Below, piece by piece: positions 41,863 through 49,937 of a stretch of DNA of 64,000 nucleotides (the stretch's first letter is position 1; every line of letters starts with the position of its first letter). A model generated the notes under the pieces. It saw only the letters and a list, made by a program, of their open reading frames with translations, made no database searches and was not told the origin of the DNA. The position numbers and the translations under genes are program-made. Source of the DNA: Candidatus Latescibacterota bacterium (GTDB taxonomy: Bacteria > Krumholzibacteriota > Krumholzibacteriia > WVZY01); assembly GCA_011772205.1 (NCBI GenBank), contig WVZY01000008.1, forward strand, positions 124,001 to 188,000, in the 5' to 3' direction.

Positions 41863-42891
41863 TCAGATTCGGAACGAACCGAGAAGTTCATCCGGAGCCG
41901 GCGATACGGTCAGCACCCTGCTATCATTGCCGTGCGAGAATTCCACTTCCACAGACGGCTGCTCCTTGCCATCGCAGTATCGGGCAACCATCGCACCGAT
42001 TTTCTCCCAGGAGTCTTCGTCGATTTCTCCCATGACCAGAGCAGTCGGTCCAGGGTAACTTCTGGCTCTTGCGCACCAGTATTCCTGATTGTACCTCGAG
42101 AGAAAGTTGTTTTCGACTTCATCCCGTCCAATGATCACTTTCAGGGCAGGGGAGAGCCGGAAGTGCCGTCCCACGCCCAGAAGATAAACATCATCCATCG
42201 AGATGGCATCCTCATCTTTGTGAAGGATCACATCTCTGAACTTGCGAGAATAGGCTTCGTCGGTGAGAAAACAGCAGCCGCCTGCAGGTTGCATAAACCG
42301 AGTGATGCCGAATCTCTCCGCGAGCGCCAGCTGATGTTTTCTAGATCGTCCTTGCAGATCGAGGAGCTTTTCCCTGTCAATCAACTTTTCCCGTTCAACG
42401 ATCGTCGGGGGCAACAGTTTGGCCGAGAGAGGGCGCAACAGGCGCCCTTGCAAACCGGTCCGCCGCTCGATGGCATCGAGCATGCTCCTCGTTTGCGACA
42501 TCGGACGCTGCCCGATGACCTCTCCCGTAAACACGAAATCGGCTCCAACCTGCTCCATATGATCCTTGGCTTTTAAAAGCATGAACTCCCTACAGTCGAT
42601 GCAAGGATTCATGTTCGCCCCGTACCCATGTTTTGGGTGCAGAACAATGCTGAGATATTCCTTGGAGATGTCTACCAGTTCAATTGGAACGCCAATCTCC
42701 GCAGCCACCTGGAGCGCGTCGTTGGAAATCGGCTTGTCTTCCCTCCCCACTCTGCTGTGATGACCCGTCACGCAGAATCCGGTGAAGAAGTGCAGACAGA
42801 CGACGTCCGCGCCTGCTTCCATCAACACCTTGCAAGCGAGGGCGGAATCCAAACCACCAGACAAAAGTCCAACGCCTCTTGCTCTTTTCAT
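41863..42891 (-). CDS. PP-loop tRNA-thiolation-type enzyme (ThiI/MnmA-like) with NFACT-R-like C-terminal domain
   Basis: 342 residues from ATG 42891. GTG 42909 adds six residues; neither has a Shine-Dalgarno, so the start is uncertain. The ATP-binding PP-loop SGGLDS is at 11-16. The Cys-containing segments NPCIDC and QPAGGCCF are those expected for a sulfur-relay enzyme. The last ~100 residues (KVIIGRDEVENN onward) resemble the DUF814/NFACT-R domain. It fits a family of bacterial 2-thio/4-thiouridine-forming proteins. tRNA position is not predictable by eye. Confidence 0.8.
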   Translation of the reverse strand: MKRARGVGLLSGGLDSALACKVLMEAGADVVCLHFFTGFCVTGHHSRVGREDKPISNDALQVAAEIGVPIELVDISKEYLSIVLHPKHGYGANMNPCIDCREFMLLKAKDHMEQVGADFVFTGEVIGQRPMSQTRSMLDAIERRTGLQGRLLRPLSAKLLPPTIVEREKLIDREKLLDLQGRSRKHQLALAERFGITRFMQPAGGCCFLTDEAYSRKFRDVILHKDEDAISMDDVYLLGVGRHFRLSPALKVIIGRDEVENNFLSRYNQEYWCARARSYPGPTALVMGEIDEDSWEKIGAMVARYCDGKEQPSVEVEFSHGNDSRVLTVSPAPDELLGSFRI

Positions 42892-42978
42892 AGCAGATAC
42901 AATATACACGGGTATTACTACAAAAGAAAGGAGGTAACTGTTAAAAGAAGGGAGGCAATCCGCTTCAGGTATTCAGGA

Positions 42979-43851
42979 TTATGGGATTTTGCGCCTGATC
43001 GGATTGAGCGCATTCGTGAGAAAATCGCCGAGAACATAGCACGAGATCACGGTAAGACAAATCATCAGGCCCGGGAAAATGGCAATCCACGGCGCGGTGC
43101 TTAGATATCCCTGGGCGTTTTGCAGCATCGCTCCCCAGCTCGGCGTGGGCGGCTGGATTCCGAATCCAAGGAAGGATAGAGCGCTCTCGATGATGATGGC
43201 CTGCGCAAGCCCCAGAGTGCCCGCAACGAGAACCGGCGCCGTGGTATGAGGAAACAGATGGCGAACGAGGATCATATTATCCGTTACGCCGAGGGCCCGA
43301 GCTGCGTCGATGAACTCGAGCTCCCGGGTGGAGAGAACGACTCCTCGTACGAGCCTCGCCACTTCCATCCATTGCGTCATGCCGATGATCAGACAAATCA
43401 TTAGGATGCTCGGTACGATCACACTCGAGAGGAAAAGGATTACGAAAAAAACCGGCACAGCAAGCATCAAATCAACAAATCTCATGATTAGCGTATCGAC
43501 GATGCCCCCATAATAACCGGCCAATCCTCCGGCAACCAAACCGAGGAACAGAGCGATCAACATTGCCATGACGCCTACGCCGAGAGACACCCTTCCGCCG
43601 TACATGACTCGTACAAACAGATCCCTGCCGAGATCATCCGTGCCGAAGGGATGCTCGATCGACGGTGATTGATACTGCTTCGTGAGATCGATCTTATCGC
43701 GACTTTGAGAACTCACTAGAGGTGCTGCGAGCGAGCATATGGCAATGAATCCCAAGAGAACAAGCGCCGCGGATGCAAGCGTGTTTCCTCTCAGGAGCTT
43801 GAGCAGATTTCTCCTGCCACCCAAAGGCCTTTGTTTTGGTGCGCGAGGCAT
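42979..43851 (-). CDS. ABC transporter permease, DppC/OppC-like
   Basis: 290 residues from ATG 43851 (AGGAG seven bases upstream); a longer frame to 43947 would overlap dppB-like by 38 bp and is less likely. Six hydrophobic helices, the OppBC-type inner-membrane permease fold, with the EAA loop around RGVVLSTRELEFIDAARALG. Third gene of a binding protein - permease - permease set. No ATPase gene is present in this set. Confidence 0.9.
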   Translation of the reverse strand: MPRAPKQRPLGGRRNLLKLLRGNTLASAALVLLGFIAICSLAAPLVSSQSRDKIDLTKQYQSPSIEHPFGTDDLGRDLFVRVMYGGRVSLGVGVMAMLIALFLGLVAGGLAGYYGGIVDTLIMRFVDLMLAVPVFFVILFLSSVIVPSILMICLIIGMTQWMEVARLVRGVVLSTRELEFIDAARALGVTDNMILVRHLFPHTTAPVLVAGTLGLAQAIIIESALSFLGFGIQPPTPSWGAMLQNAQGYLSTAPWIAIFPGLMICLTVISCYVLGDFLTNALNPIRRKIP

Positions 43852-43909
43852 TTGGGGTCTCCTACTCCGCCCAGGGGTCTGCTCTTCGATCCCCCTGCTG
43901 CGTTTCGGC

Positions 43910-44869
43910 TTATCGAGCGTATCTAACGCGGGGGTCGAGTACACCATAAGCCAAATCCGCCAGCAAATTGAGAAAAGCGATTAAGATCGACGCGATAAAA
44001 ATGATTCCCATCAATCGCGTATAATCCTGCCGGAGAAGCCCTTCATAGAAAAGCCTGCCCATACCTGGCCACGAAAACAATGTCTCTACGATGATCGATC
44101 CCGTGAACAGTGCAGGCAAATTCAGGGCGATAATGGTCAAAACCGGAATCGACGCGTTTCGAATGGCATGTTTGAACACGACGCTCGTCCTTGATGCACC
44201 CTTCGCCTTTGCGACACAGATATAGTCCATTGCGAGGACCTCGCTCAAGCTTGCCCGCATATAGCGACTCCAGCTCGCCATGAAAAGAAGAGAAAGCACG
44301 AGCGAAGGTAAAATCAAGTGCATCAGGTGATCCGTTGTAGAAAAAGGAACTCCCAGGGAGAACATCCCTGCAGACGGGAGCAAGCGCCATTTCACAGTGA
44401 ATAGCATCATCGCCATCAATCCCAACCAAAACACGGGGATCGAAATAGCCACTACGGCCATGATAGAGAGAAACGAATCGATTTTCGTGAAGCGCTTCAG
44501 CGCCGAAATGATTCCCCCCGTCATTCCAAGCAGGAATGCAAGAAGAAACGCAGATCCCATCAGCTCTAATGTGGCGGGCAGCCGCCTTCCAATCATATGC
44601 AGGACCGGCTCACCGGTTACATACGAGCTCCCAAAATCGCCGTGCAGAACGACACGTTTCAGCCACATGAAGTACTGGACCATCACGGGCTGGTCGATTC
44701 CGAAATTGGCTCGAATCCGAGCAATATCTTCGGGTTTCACCATAGGATTCTGAGAGAGCATCGCAGCGGGCCCGCCTGGGGTGGCTTGCATAAGCGCAAA
44801 ACAGACGAGCGAGACGACGATAGCAAGAGGAATAATCTCCAAGAGTCTTCTTCCAAAATATCTCAGCAT
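43910..44869 (-). CDS. ABC transporter permease, DppB/OppB-like
   Basis: 319 residues. Six hydrophobic helices with the characteristic DppB N-terminus (RRLLEIIPLAIVVSLV) and periplasmic loop containing GIDQPVMVQYFMWL. EAA-loop region EVLAMDYICVAKAKGAS. Forms the membrane pore with the DppC-like subunit. Preceded by the substrate-binding lipoprotein gene 202 bp upstream. Confidence 0.92.
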   Translation of the reverse strand: MLRYFGRRLLEIIPLAIVVSLVCFALMQATPGGPAAMLSQNPMVKPEDIARIRANFGIDQPVMVQYFMWLKRVVLHGDFGSSYVTGEPVLHMIGRRLPATLELMGSAFLLAFLLGMTGGIISALKRFTKIDSFLSIMAVVAISIPVFWLGLMAMMLFTVKWRLLPSAGMFSLGVPFSTTDHLMHLILPSLVLSLLFMASWSRYMRASLSEVLAMDYICVAKAKGASRTSVVFKHAIRNASIPVLTIIALNLPALFTGSIIVETLFSWPGMGRLFYEGLLRQDYTRLMGIIFIASILIAFLNLLADLAYGVLDPRVRYAR

Positions 44870-45071
44870 TCTACATATCCCTATAATTTTTAATAGGTTA
44901 TACTAATACGACCCTGTTCAGCGTATGGCGATCTCTGGCATGCGGTGCGAGTTTCGTACCAAACTAACCGCTTGATTGGAAATAAATTCCGGGCCGCGGG
45001 ATCATTCGTTGACGAGGTGGACCCATCGAGGATTTACGTTGATAGATGCGGATCAACCGAATTCAGAAAAG

Positions 45072-46751
45072 TTACTGAACGAGATACCAGGTTGACGCGT
45101 TCCACGTGTCGGCGGATTGCGTGGGATTGGGCCTAAAATTTCGGAGCCTCTCTGTACAGGGATTCAACGATGTGTACCAGAACAACGGGATAACCGGCGC
45201 CTCATCAACGAGTATTTCGGATATCTCATGATAGATCCGTATTCGGTCCGTCTCATCCACTTCATTCGACCCCTTCTGGAGAAGTTTGGAAAGCCTCGGG
45301 TGGTTGATTCGTGGGTTGTTTTGCCCTTTCGGTGGGATATTTTTTGCCGAATAGAGCGCCTCTTTCGTGGCGGGCTCGGGTGAAGAAAGCCACGCATACA
45401 TCGCGAGATCGAACTTCCCCCGCTTCAGAATTCCGCCGTCTTCGTAGGTTCCATAAAGAACGGTAGGATTGTAGTTCCGGATCTTCAGATCGATGCCCAT
45501 CTCCCGGTACTGCTCGCGCAGTACGAGTTCAGCGCGTTTCCGATTGATGTTTCCAGATGTAGCACTGATCGTCAGAGAAAGCTTCTGGCCATCCTTGTCG
45601 ATAATTCCATCCCCATCATGGTCCATCCAGCCTGCGTCTCTGAGAAGACGTCTCGCCTGCAGGGGATCATATTTCGCTTTCCCGGCTGCACTTGGGTTGA
45701 AGTATTTCGAAGAGTGGAACTCGTCGAGAGGCGCAGCTTTAACCAGACCGCTATACACTTTTTCAGCAATTTGAAGCTTGTTCGTTGCATAACTCAGCGC
45801 CTGCCTGACACGCTTGTCCTTGAGAATCGGATGCTCTGTATTCAAATCGATGTGCTCATACATCAGCATTGGCGTCCGGTATACTTTTATTCCCGGTATC
45901 CTATTGATATCCCGATAGAAGTTGATATCCGCCCGGTGAAAGAGGTCTATCTCCCCCGTTTTCAGCTGAACAAGGAGCGTATTTTCATCCGGGATAAACT
46001 TGAAAATGATTTCATCCAGATACGGACCCTCTCCATAGTAGGCTTCGTTTCGTTTTACGATCAGGTGGGAGCCGTTCACCCACTCCTCGAATTCGAACGG
46101 TCCCGAGCCGACAGGCTGGTGGTGGAACCTGCAGGAATGAAACTTCTCCCCGACATCGTCTTCCAGAATATGTTTGGGAAGCACGGACTCATCGTAGAAC
46201 GTCTCCCCGACAAAATCCGGATAGGGCCGCTTGAGATGGAAAATTACCGTTTTGTCATCCGGAGTATCAACGGCTGCGATCATATCCCATCCCTCCCGTG
46301 ATTCCACGTTCACTTTGGGATTCATGATCACTTCGTAGGTGAATTTGACATCGGCGCTCGTCACGGGGCGGCCATCATGCCAGTAGGCGTCCCTGCGCAG
46401 GTGGTACGTGTAAGTCATATGATCCTGCGAGATCCCGCCATTTTCCACAGAGGGAATCCGCTCGATAAGATCGGGTATCAACCTCAGAGAATCATCGTAC
46501 TTGACGAATTTGCTAAAAATGAGATTGCACACGAGATTATTCGTCGCCATTGCATTCAGAATCTCGCTGAGCATTTCCGGTTCTTGCTGAACGCCGATGA
46601 TCAAGCGTCCGCCAAGAACGGGCTTCCCATCTCCGGCCGCCGCCCCGCCGGGGCGCTGCCCGACCTGCGGCGCCCTACCCGAATCGCAGGAAACGGCCAG
46701 AACGAGCATCAGCGCAGCGGCCAATCGCTTGGGCAACGATTTCTTGATCAT
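45072..46751 (-). CDS. Peptide-type ABC transporter substrate-binding lipoprotein (family 5)
   Basis: 559 residues. Signal peptide with lipobox LAVSC (Cys22). SBP_bac_5 domain over the rest, with DMTYTYHLRRDAYWHDGRP near residue 110 and the FDLAMYAWLSSPEP segment near 450. Binds peptides, sugars or nickel complexes in other members; ligand unknown. GGAGG ten bases before ATG 46751. Operon with two permeases. Confidence 0.93.
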   Translation of the reverse strand: MIKKSLPKRLAAALMLVLAVSCDSGRAPQVGQRPGGAAAGDGKPVLGGRLIIGVQQEPEMLSEILNAMATNNLVCNLIFSKFVKYDDSLRLIPDLIERIPSVENGGISQDHMTYTYHLRRDAYWHDGRPVTSADVKFTYEVIMNPKVNVESREGWDMIAAVDTPDDKTVIFHLKRPYPDFVGETFYDESVLPKHILEDDVGEKFHSCRFHHQPVGSGPFEFEEWVNGSHLIVKRNEAYYGEGPYLDEIIFKFIPDENTLLVQLKTGEIDLFHRADINFYRDINRIPGIKVYRTPMLMYEHIDLNTEHPILKDKRVRQALSYATNKLQIAEKVYSGLVKAAPLDEFHSSKYFNPSAAGKAKYDPLQARRLLRDAGWMDHDGDGIIDKDGQKLSLTISATSGNINRKRAELVLREQYREMGIDLKIRNYNPTVLYGTYEDGGILKRGKFDLAMYAWLSSPEPATKEALYSAKNIPPKGQNNPRINHPRLSKLLQKGSNEVDETDRIRIYHEISEILVDEAPVIPLFWYTSLNPCTERLRNFRPNPTQSADTWNASTWYLVQ

Positions 46752-46899
46752 CGAGATATTACCTCCGGCTCAATGGGGGAGCATAATGCAAGAGTGGTGC
46801 CCACAGGACCGAGAGAGTCAAAAGCCGCCCCAGCGCATCTGCCAGCCCATTAAAATGGAAAAACATCGTCGTTTATTGATAACAACTAACGTTTCAATA

Positions 46900-46937
46900 T
46901 TGCAAAAATGAAGGCTTTTATACTAAAATGAAAGCCT
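46900..46937 (+). promoter_or_regulatory. Possible promoter with inverted repeat before the exosortase gene
   Basis: TTGCAA (46900-46905), 18-bp spacer, TAAAAT (46924-46929). A seven-base inverted repeat AGGCTTT/AAAGCCT (46912-46918, 46931-46937) straddles the -10 region and could be a repressor site. It lies 28 bp before the TTG start at 46965. Confidence 0.4.
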
Positions 46938-46964
46938 GTCTCCCGTTTCCAGGAAGGGTACATC

Positions 46965-47570
46965 TTGGCGAAAAAGCGCATTCATAAGAATTCCCGCGAA
47001 AAGAAAGAAGCCCCTTCGAGAAGGGCTAAACGTTCCTTCAATGTTCTATTCAAGGAATACTACCCAATCGCGAGATTCATCCTCACAACGATCGTCTCGC
47101 TGGTTCTTTTCTTTTGGCTCCTTCGGGTGAAATATTTCGAAGATCAATTCGTCGCACCATATACCGAATTCGTGGCGGCAAGCAGCCGCTTTTTCCTCCG
47201 CCTTCTCGGGATCCAAGCAACAGGCAGCGGATCACTGATTGCTTCTCCTGAATTTACCGTGAACATTATGTACGTTTGCAACGGCCTGGAGGTGACAGCG
47301 ATATTCTTCGCTACGACTCTCGGCTTCCCAGCGAGATGGCGTAACAAGCTCATCGGCCTGGCGATCGGTTATCCCGTTATATATCTCATCAATATTTTTC
47401 GGATCGTGGTGCTGTTCATCCTTGGTTTCAAAATGCCTGGCATCTTCGAGACCGCGCATTATTACTACGCGCAGGCTTTTGTGATCATAGCAACTGTCGG
47501 CGTTTGGCTGATTTGGGTCTCTCTCTATTCCGCATATGGCAGTAAGAGCAGTCATCGTATTTCTAATTAA
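46965..47570 (+). CDS. Exosortase/archaeosortase-family transpeptidase, XrtH-like
   Basis: 201 residues. TTG 46965 has AGGAAGG seven bases upstream and is the best start. A basic N-terminus (1-40) is followed by five or more hydrophobic helices. The exosortase triad is visible: Cys105 in VCNGLE, Arg146 in NIFRIV and His165 in AHYYYAQ. Exosortases cut C-terminal sorting signals and attach proteins at the inner membrane for surface display. It is followed by a 35-nt-overlapping partner gene. No protein with a PEP-CTERM- or IPTL-type tail was found in the window. Confidence 0.82.
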   Translation: MAKKRIHKNSREKKEAPSRRAKRSFNVLFKEYYPIARFILTTIVSLVLFFWLLRVKYFEDQFVAPYTEFVAASSRFFLRLLGIQATGSGSLIASPEFTVNIMYVCNGLEVTAIFFATTLGFPARWRNKLIGLAIGYPVIYLINIFRIVVLFILGFKMPGIFETAHYYYAQAFVIIATVGVWLIWVSLYSAYGSKSSHRISN

Positions 47571-48129
47571 AATTTTCCCGTTGTTTTTCCTTACACTGTT
47601 CGTGTGGCACTATCTCGGGTTGTCCCACCCCTACCACTCCATTGTCGCCGGGGTCCTGAACATCATATATCCTATGATCGAATCCACGAACCTCATCGGC
47701 GGTATCCATTCGGAAGGCTCATCTTTCGTGATCGATCTGATCTACAAGGGGAAATCCGTCGGTTCCCTGAATATCGTGGGCGAAGATATAACAAGCAACA
47801 CTGCCATGCTGCTCGCTCTCTACGCCGCCTCACCCATCCGAATCCATTTGAGGAAATTCGTCGCATTCTTCATTGCTTCTCTTCTTATCTTGTTTTTCGT
47901 GCACTGCCTAACCCTGGCTACAATGATCCAGTACTCGCTAATAATCAATCCGGAAATCATGCGGAGATACTCTTTCAAGGTTTTCACGATCAAGGCCGTG
48001 GATGCTTACATTTATTTCTATGAGATCATTGGGATGTATCTGATTATTCTGGCCATCTGGTTTCCCTACATCATCATTTGCGCCGCCGAGGCAAAACGCA
48101 GAAGAAAGGCGCATGGCGAGCCTCAATAA
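47536..48129 (+). CDS. Exosortase-H-associated membrane protein
   Basis: 197 residues. Hydrophobic helices at ~5-28, ~110-130 and ~160-188 flank a periplasmic beta-like part (~40-90). It starts inside the last 35 nt of the exosortase gene, so translation is coupled. Partner proteins of this kind accompany XrtH-type exosortases in several genomes; their role is unknown. No catalytic motif is evident. Confidence 0.72.
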   Translation: MAVRAVIVFLIKIFPLFFLTLFVWHYLGLSHPYHSIVAGVLNIIYPMIESTNLIGGIHSEGSSFVIDLIYKGKSVGSLNIVGEDITSNTAMLLALYAASPIRIHLRKFVAFFIASLLILFFVHCLTLATMIQYSLIINPEIMRRYSFKVFTIKAVDAYIYFYEIIGMYLIILAIWFPYIIICAAEAKRRRKAHGEPQ

Positions 48130-48154
48130 AAAGAGCACCCTTCGGAGGGTGCTC
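48126..48154 (-). terminator. Rho-independent terminator of trxA-DUF302
   Basis: Nine-bp stem GAGCACCCT (48133-48141)/AGGGTGCTC (48146-48154) with a four-base loop. On the minus strand it is followed by TTTTTATT. It also lies just past the stop of the convergent exosortase-associated gene. Confidence 0.85.
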
Positions 48155-48215
48155 CAGAGTGTCACAGGACACAGGTTATATGAGCAATCACTGATGCGCC
48201 AAGGTCAGGTTTCCT

Positions 48216-48599
48216 CTATACGCTTTCGAGAGCTTTTTTGAGCTTATCATTCACTTCCGCCGCGAAGCCCTTCAAATCATCCCGGCCCACGACAGTAAGC
48301 ATCTTTTCTGCATCGATGACGGAGACGGTGCTCCCCCCCGCTTCGTTCTCATACACGATCACGTTGCAGGGCAAAAGCAGCCCGATCTCGAGTTCTTCCG
48401 ACAGTGCCCGGTTCGCCAATGGTGGGTTACAGGCACCGAGTATGATGTATTTCCTGAACTCCACATCGAGCTTTTTCCGGAGAGTATCCTTTACATCAAT
48501 CTCGGTCAGTACGCCGAATCCTTGATCTTTGAGCGCATCTTTGACCCGGGGTAGCACGTCCTCGAAACTCGCGTCCAAGTTTTTCGAAAACCCGTACAT
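48216..48599 (-). CDS. DUF302 domain protein
   Basis: 127 residues from ATG 48599; TTG 48611 is an alternative with no usable RBS spacing. DUF302 fold, with the conserved FGVLTEIDV, LGACNPPLAN and NVIVYE segments. The single Cys in ACNPP is conserved in many members and may bind or sense metals or redox. Eighteen bp after trxA, hence co-transcribed with thioredoxin. Function unknown. Confidence 0.88.
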   Translation of the reverse strand: MYGFSKNLDASFEDVLPRVKDALKDQGFGVLTEIDVKDTLRKKLDVEFRKYIILGACNPPLANRALSEELEIGLLLPCNVIVYENEAGGSTVSVIDAEKMLTVVGRDDLKGFAAEVNDKLKKALESV

Positions 48600-48616
48600 G
48601 ACATCACCCAACCTTT

Positions 48617-48946
48617 TTATCCGGCCAGCACGGCGTCGATCTTAGAGGTTATGGCCTCCTTCGGCTGCGCGCCGACTACACTTTCTTTGACCTCGCCGTC
48701 TTTGAATATCATGAGCGTTGGGATGCTCATAATGCCGTATTGAGCTGCTATCTGCTGGTTATCTTCCGTGTTCATCTTTCCCACTTTGATCTTACCTGCA
48801 TATTCTGTTGCGATCTCCTCGACGATTGGAGCCACTATTCGGCAAGGACTGCACCAGGGGGCCCAAAAATCAATCAAGACCGGTATGCTCGATTTGATGA
48901 CCTCGGCCTCGAAAGTCGCATCGGTAACTTCGATCTGCTCACCCAT
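48617..48946 (-). CDS. trxA: Thioredoxin
   Basis: 109 residues. The redox centre is Cys32-Ser-Pro-Cys35, instead of the usual CGPC. The cis-Pro loop ISIPT-type (MSIPTLMIF) is intact. GAGGAGG lies before ATG 48946. General disulfide reductase in the cytoplasm. The Gly-to-Ser change in the active-site dipeptide should alter redox potential modestly (inference). Confidence 0.94.
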   Translation of the reverse strand: MGEQIEVTDATFEAEVIKSSIPVLIDFWAPWCSPCRIVAPIVEEIATEYAGKIKVGKMNTEDNQQIAAQYGIMSIPTLMIFKDGEVKESVVGAQPKEAITSKIDAVLAG

Positions 48947-49296
48947 GTCGCACCTCCTCGAAATTCGCTTTTCCTTTTTAAAATGCGGAAAATTGCATTC
49001 ATAATAATTATTTGCTTGGACATTGCAAGTAATTTATAAGCCCAATGGTTCTCAGGAAACACATGAAGCGAAGGTAAAAGCGTATTTTGCTGAATTCCAT
49101 CGCTTCCATGCCATTGTGTTTATTTTCTAATTTTGTCGTCCCGGTGCCCTTTTCCTTACGGTATTTCTGACGCGGATCCCATGGGTCATGGAAGTCGGGG
49201 ATCAGTCCGATCCCTCCAGAGGTCCTTTCAATCAACTCGCGGTCAAAGGGATCATTCCACAGAGGCGATGGTGCAGCTTGAAGGGGATAGAATCAC

Positions 49297-49326
49297 TTAA
49301 CATCTTGAAATCGAAAGCTTTATAAT
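49297..49326 (+). promoter_or_regulatory. Sigma-70-type promoter for uspA
   Basis: TTAACA (49297-49302), 18-bp spacer, TATAAT (49321-49326). The -10 box is the first part of hairpin repeat copy E, so the repeat would form the 5' end of the transcript. Confidence 0.5.
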
Positions 49327-49375
49327 ATGCACCGTTGACTTGCGCCGACATTGCGTATATCGATTGGAGCGGACG
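49321..49375 (+). repeat. Hairpin repeat element (HRE), degenerate copy E, in the uspA leader
   Basis: Matches copy A in the conserved flank (CGATTGGAGCGGACG, 49361-49375) and overall layout. The stem arms have decayed and pair poorly. Confidence 0.65.
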
Positions 49376-49440
49376 CTGTACCGTCGCTGCTCAACCGTCA
49401 CATGCTCCCTAATGAAACCCAATGCCAGGAGGATAGAGGG

Positions 49441-49905
49441 ATGATAGCATTCAAAGAAATCGTCGTTCCAACGGATTTCTCGGAGCATTCACTCCGGGCA
49501 ATAGACTATGCTACCGGATTGGCTGAGAAGTTTGGATCGAGGTTGGAACTTGTTTACGTCGTCGAAGCAGGCCTCCAGCCCGCGGACCTCGCATGGACGA
49601 ATGTGGATTACGGGGACCTGAACAGGCAACACAGGGAAGCGGCGCAGAAGCACATGGAAGGTATCGCAAAAGAACGCATCCCGGAGGGGATCTCGGCCAG
49701 TGTTTCAATTCTCATCGGAAAGGCCTTTGTCGAAATCGTACGCTTCGCCGAATCTGTAAACGCCGATCTCATAGTAATGGCCACGCACGGATACGGTGGT
49801 TTTTCGCATCTCCTCTTGGGAAGCACGGCAGAGCGGGTTGTAAGGAAAGCCCCTTGTCCGGTACTGACGATCAAGCACCCGCTGCCAGTGTCCCCCATTT
49901 CGTAA
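49441..49905 (+). CDS. Universal stress protein UspA family
   Basis: 154 residues from ATG 49441 (AGGAGG ten bases upstream); an in-frame ATG at 49351 lies in the repeat. The ATP-binding motif GxxG(9x)G(S/T) is present as THGYGGFSHLLLGSTAERV. The N-terminal PTDFSEHS matches the family. Cytoplasmic, possibly nucleotide-binding stress protein. The leader contains hairpin repeat E. Confidence 0.93.
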   Translation: MIAFKEIVVPTDFSEHSLRAIDYATGLAEKFGSRLELVYVVEAGLQPADLAWTNVDYGDLNRQHREAAQKHMEGIAKERIPEGISASVSILIGKAFVEIVRFAESVNADLIVMATHGYGGFSHLLLGSTAERVVRKAPCPVLTIKHPLPVSPIS

Positions 49906-49937
49906 CTGATCGACTTTTTTAGGAAACAGGACAGGAG

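Larger units (their letters stand above)
48947..49440. other. 494-bp intergenic region with a degenerate reading frame and uspA control region
   Basis: The right part holds the uspA promoter and hairpin repeat E. On the minus strand a frame from 49235 (or further upstream) to 49008 encodes a plausible globular start (SGGIGLIPDFHDPWD) but lacks an ATG/RBS and a recognisable family; it could be a gene remnant. Nothing else was recognised. Confidence 0.4.

Noticed and set aside
42274-42300. Possible sixth hairpin repeat (CCTGCAGGTTGCATAAA)
   Set aside because: It lacks the conserved flank and the partner stem, and encodes the conserved MQPAGGCC segment of the PP-loop enzyme, so the match is coincidental.
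42628-43104. 158-residue plus-strand frame with AGGAGG inside
   Set aside because: The AGGAGG at 42932 is not followed by a suitably spaced start, and the frame is antisense to two real genes.
48810-48830. CGATTGGAGCC match to the repeat flank inside trxA
   Set aside because: It encodes conserved thioredoxin residues and has no hairpin or AT-rich end.
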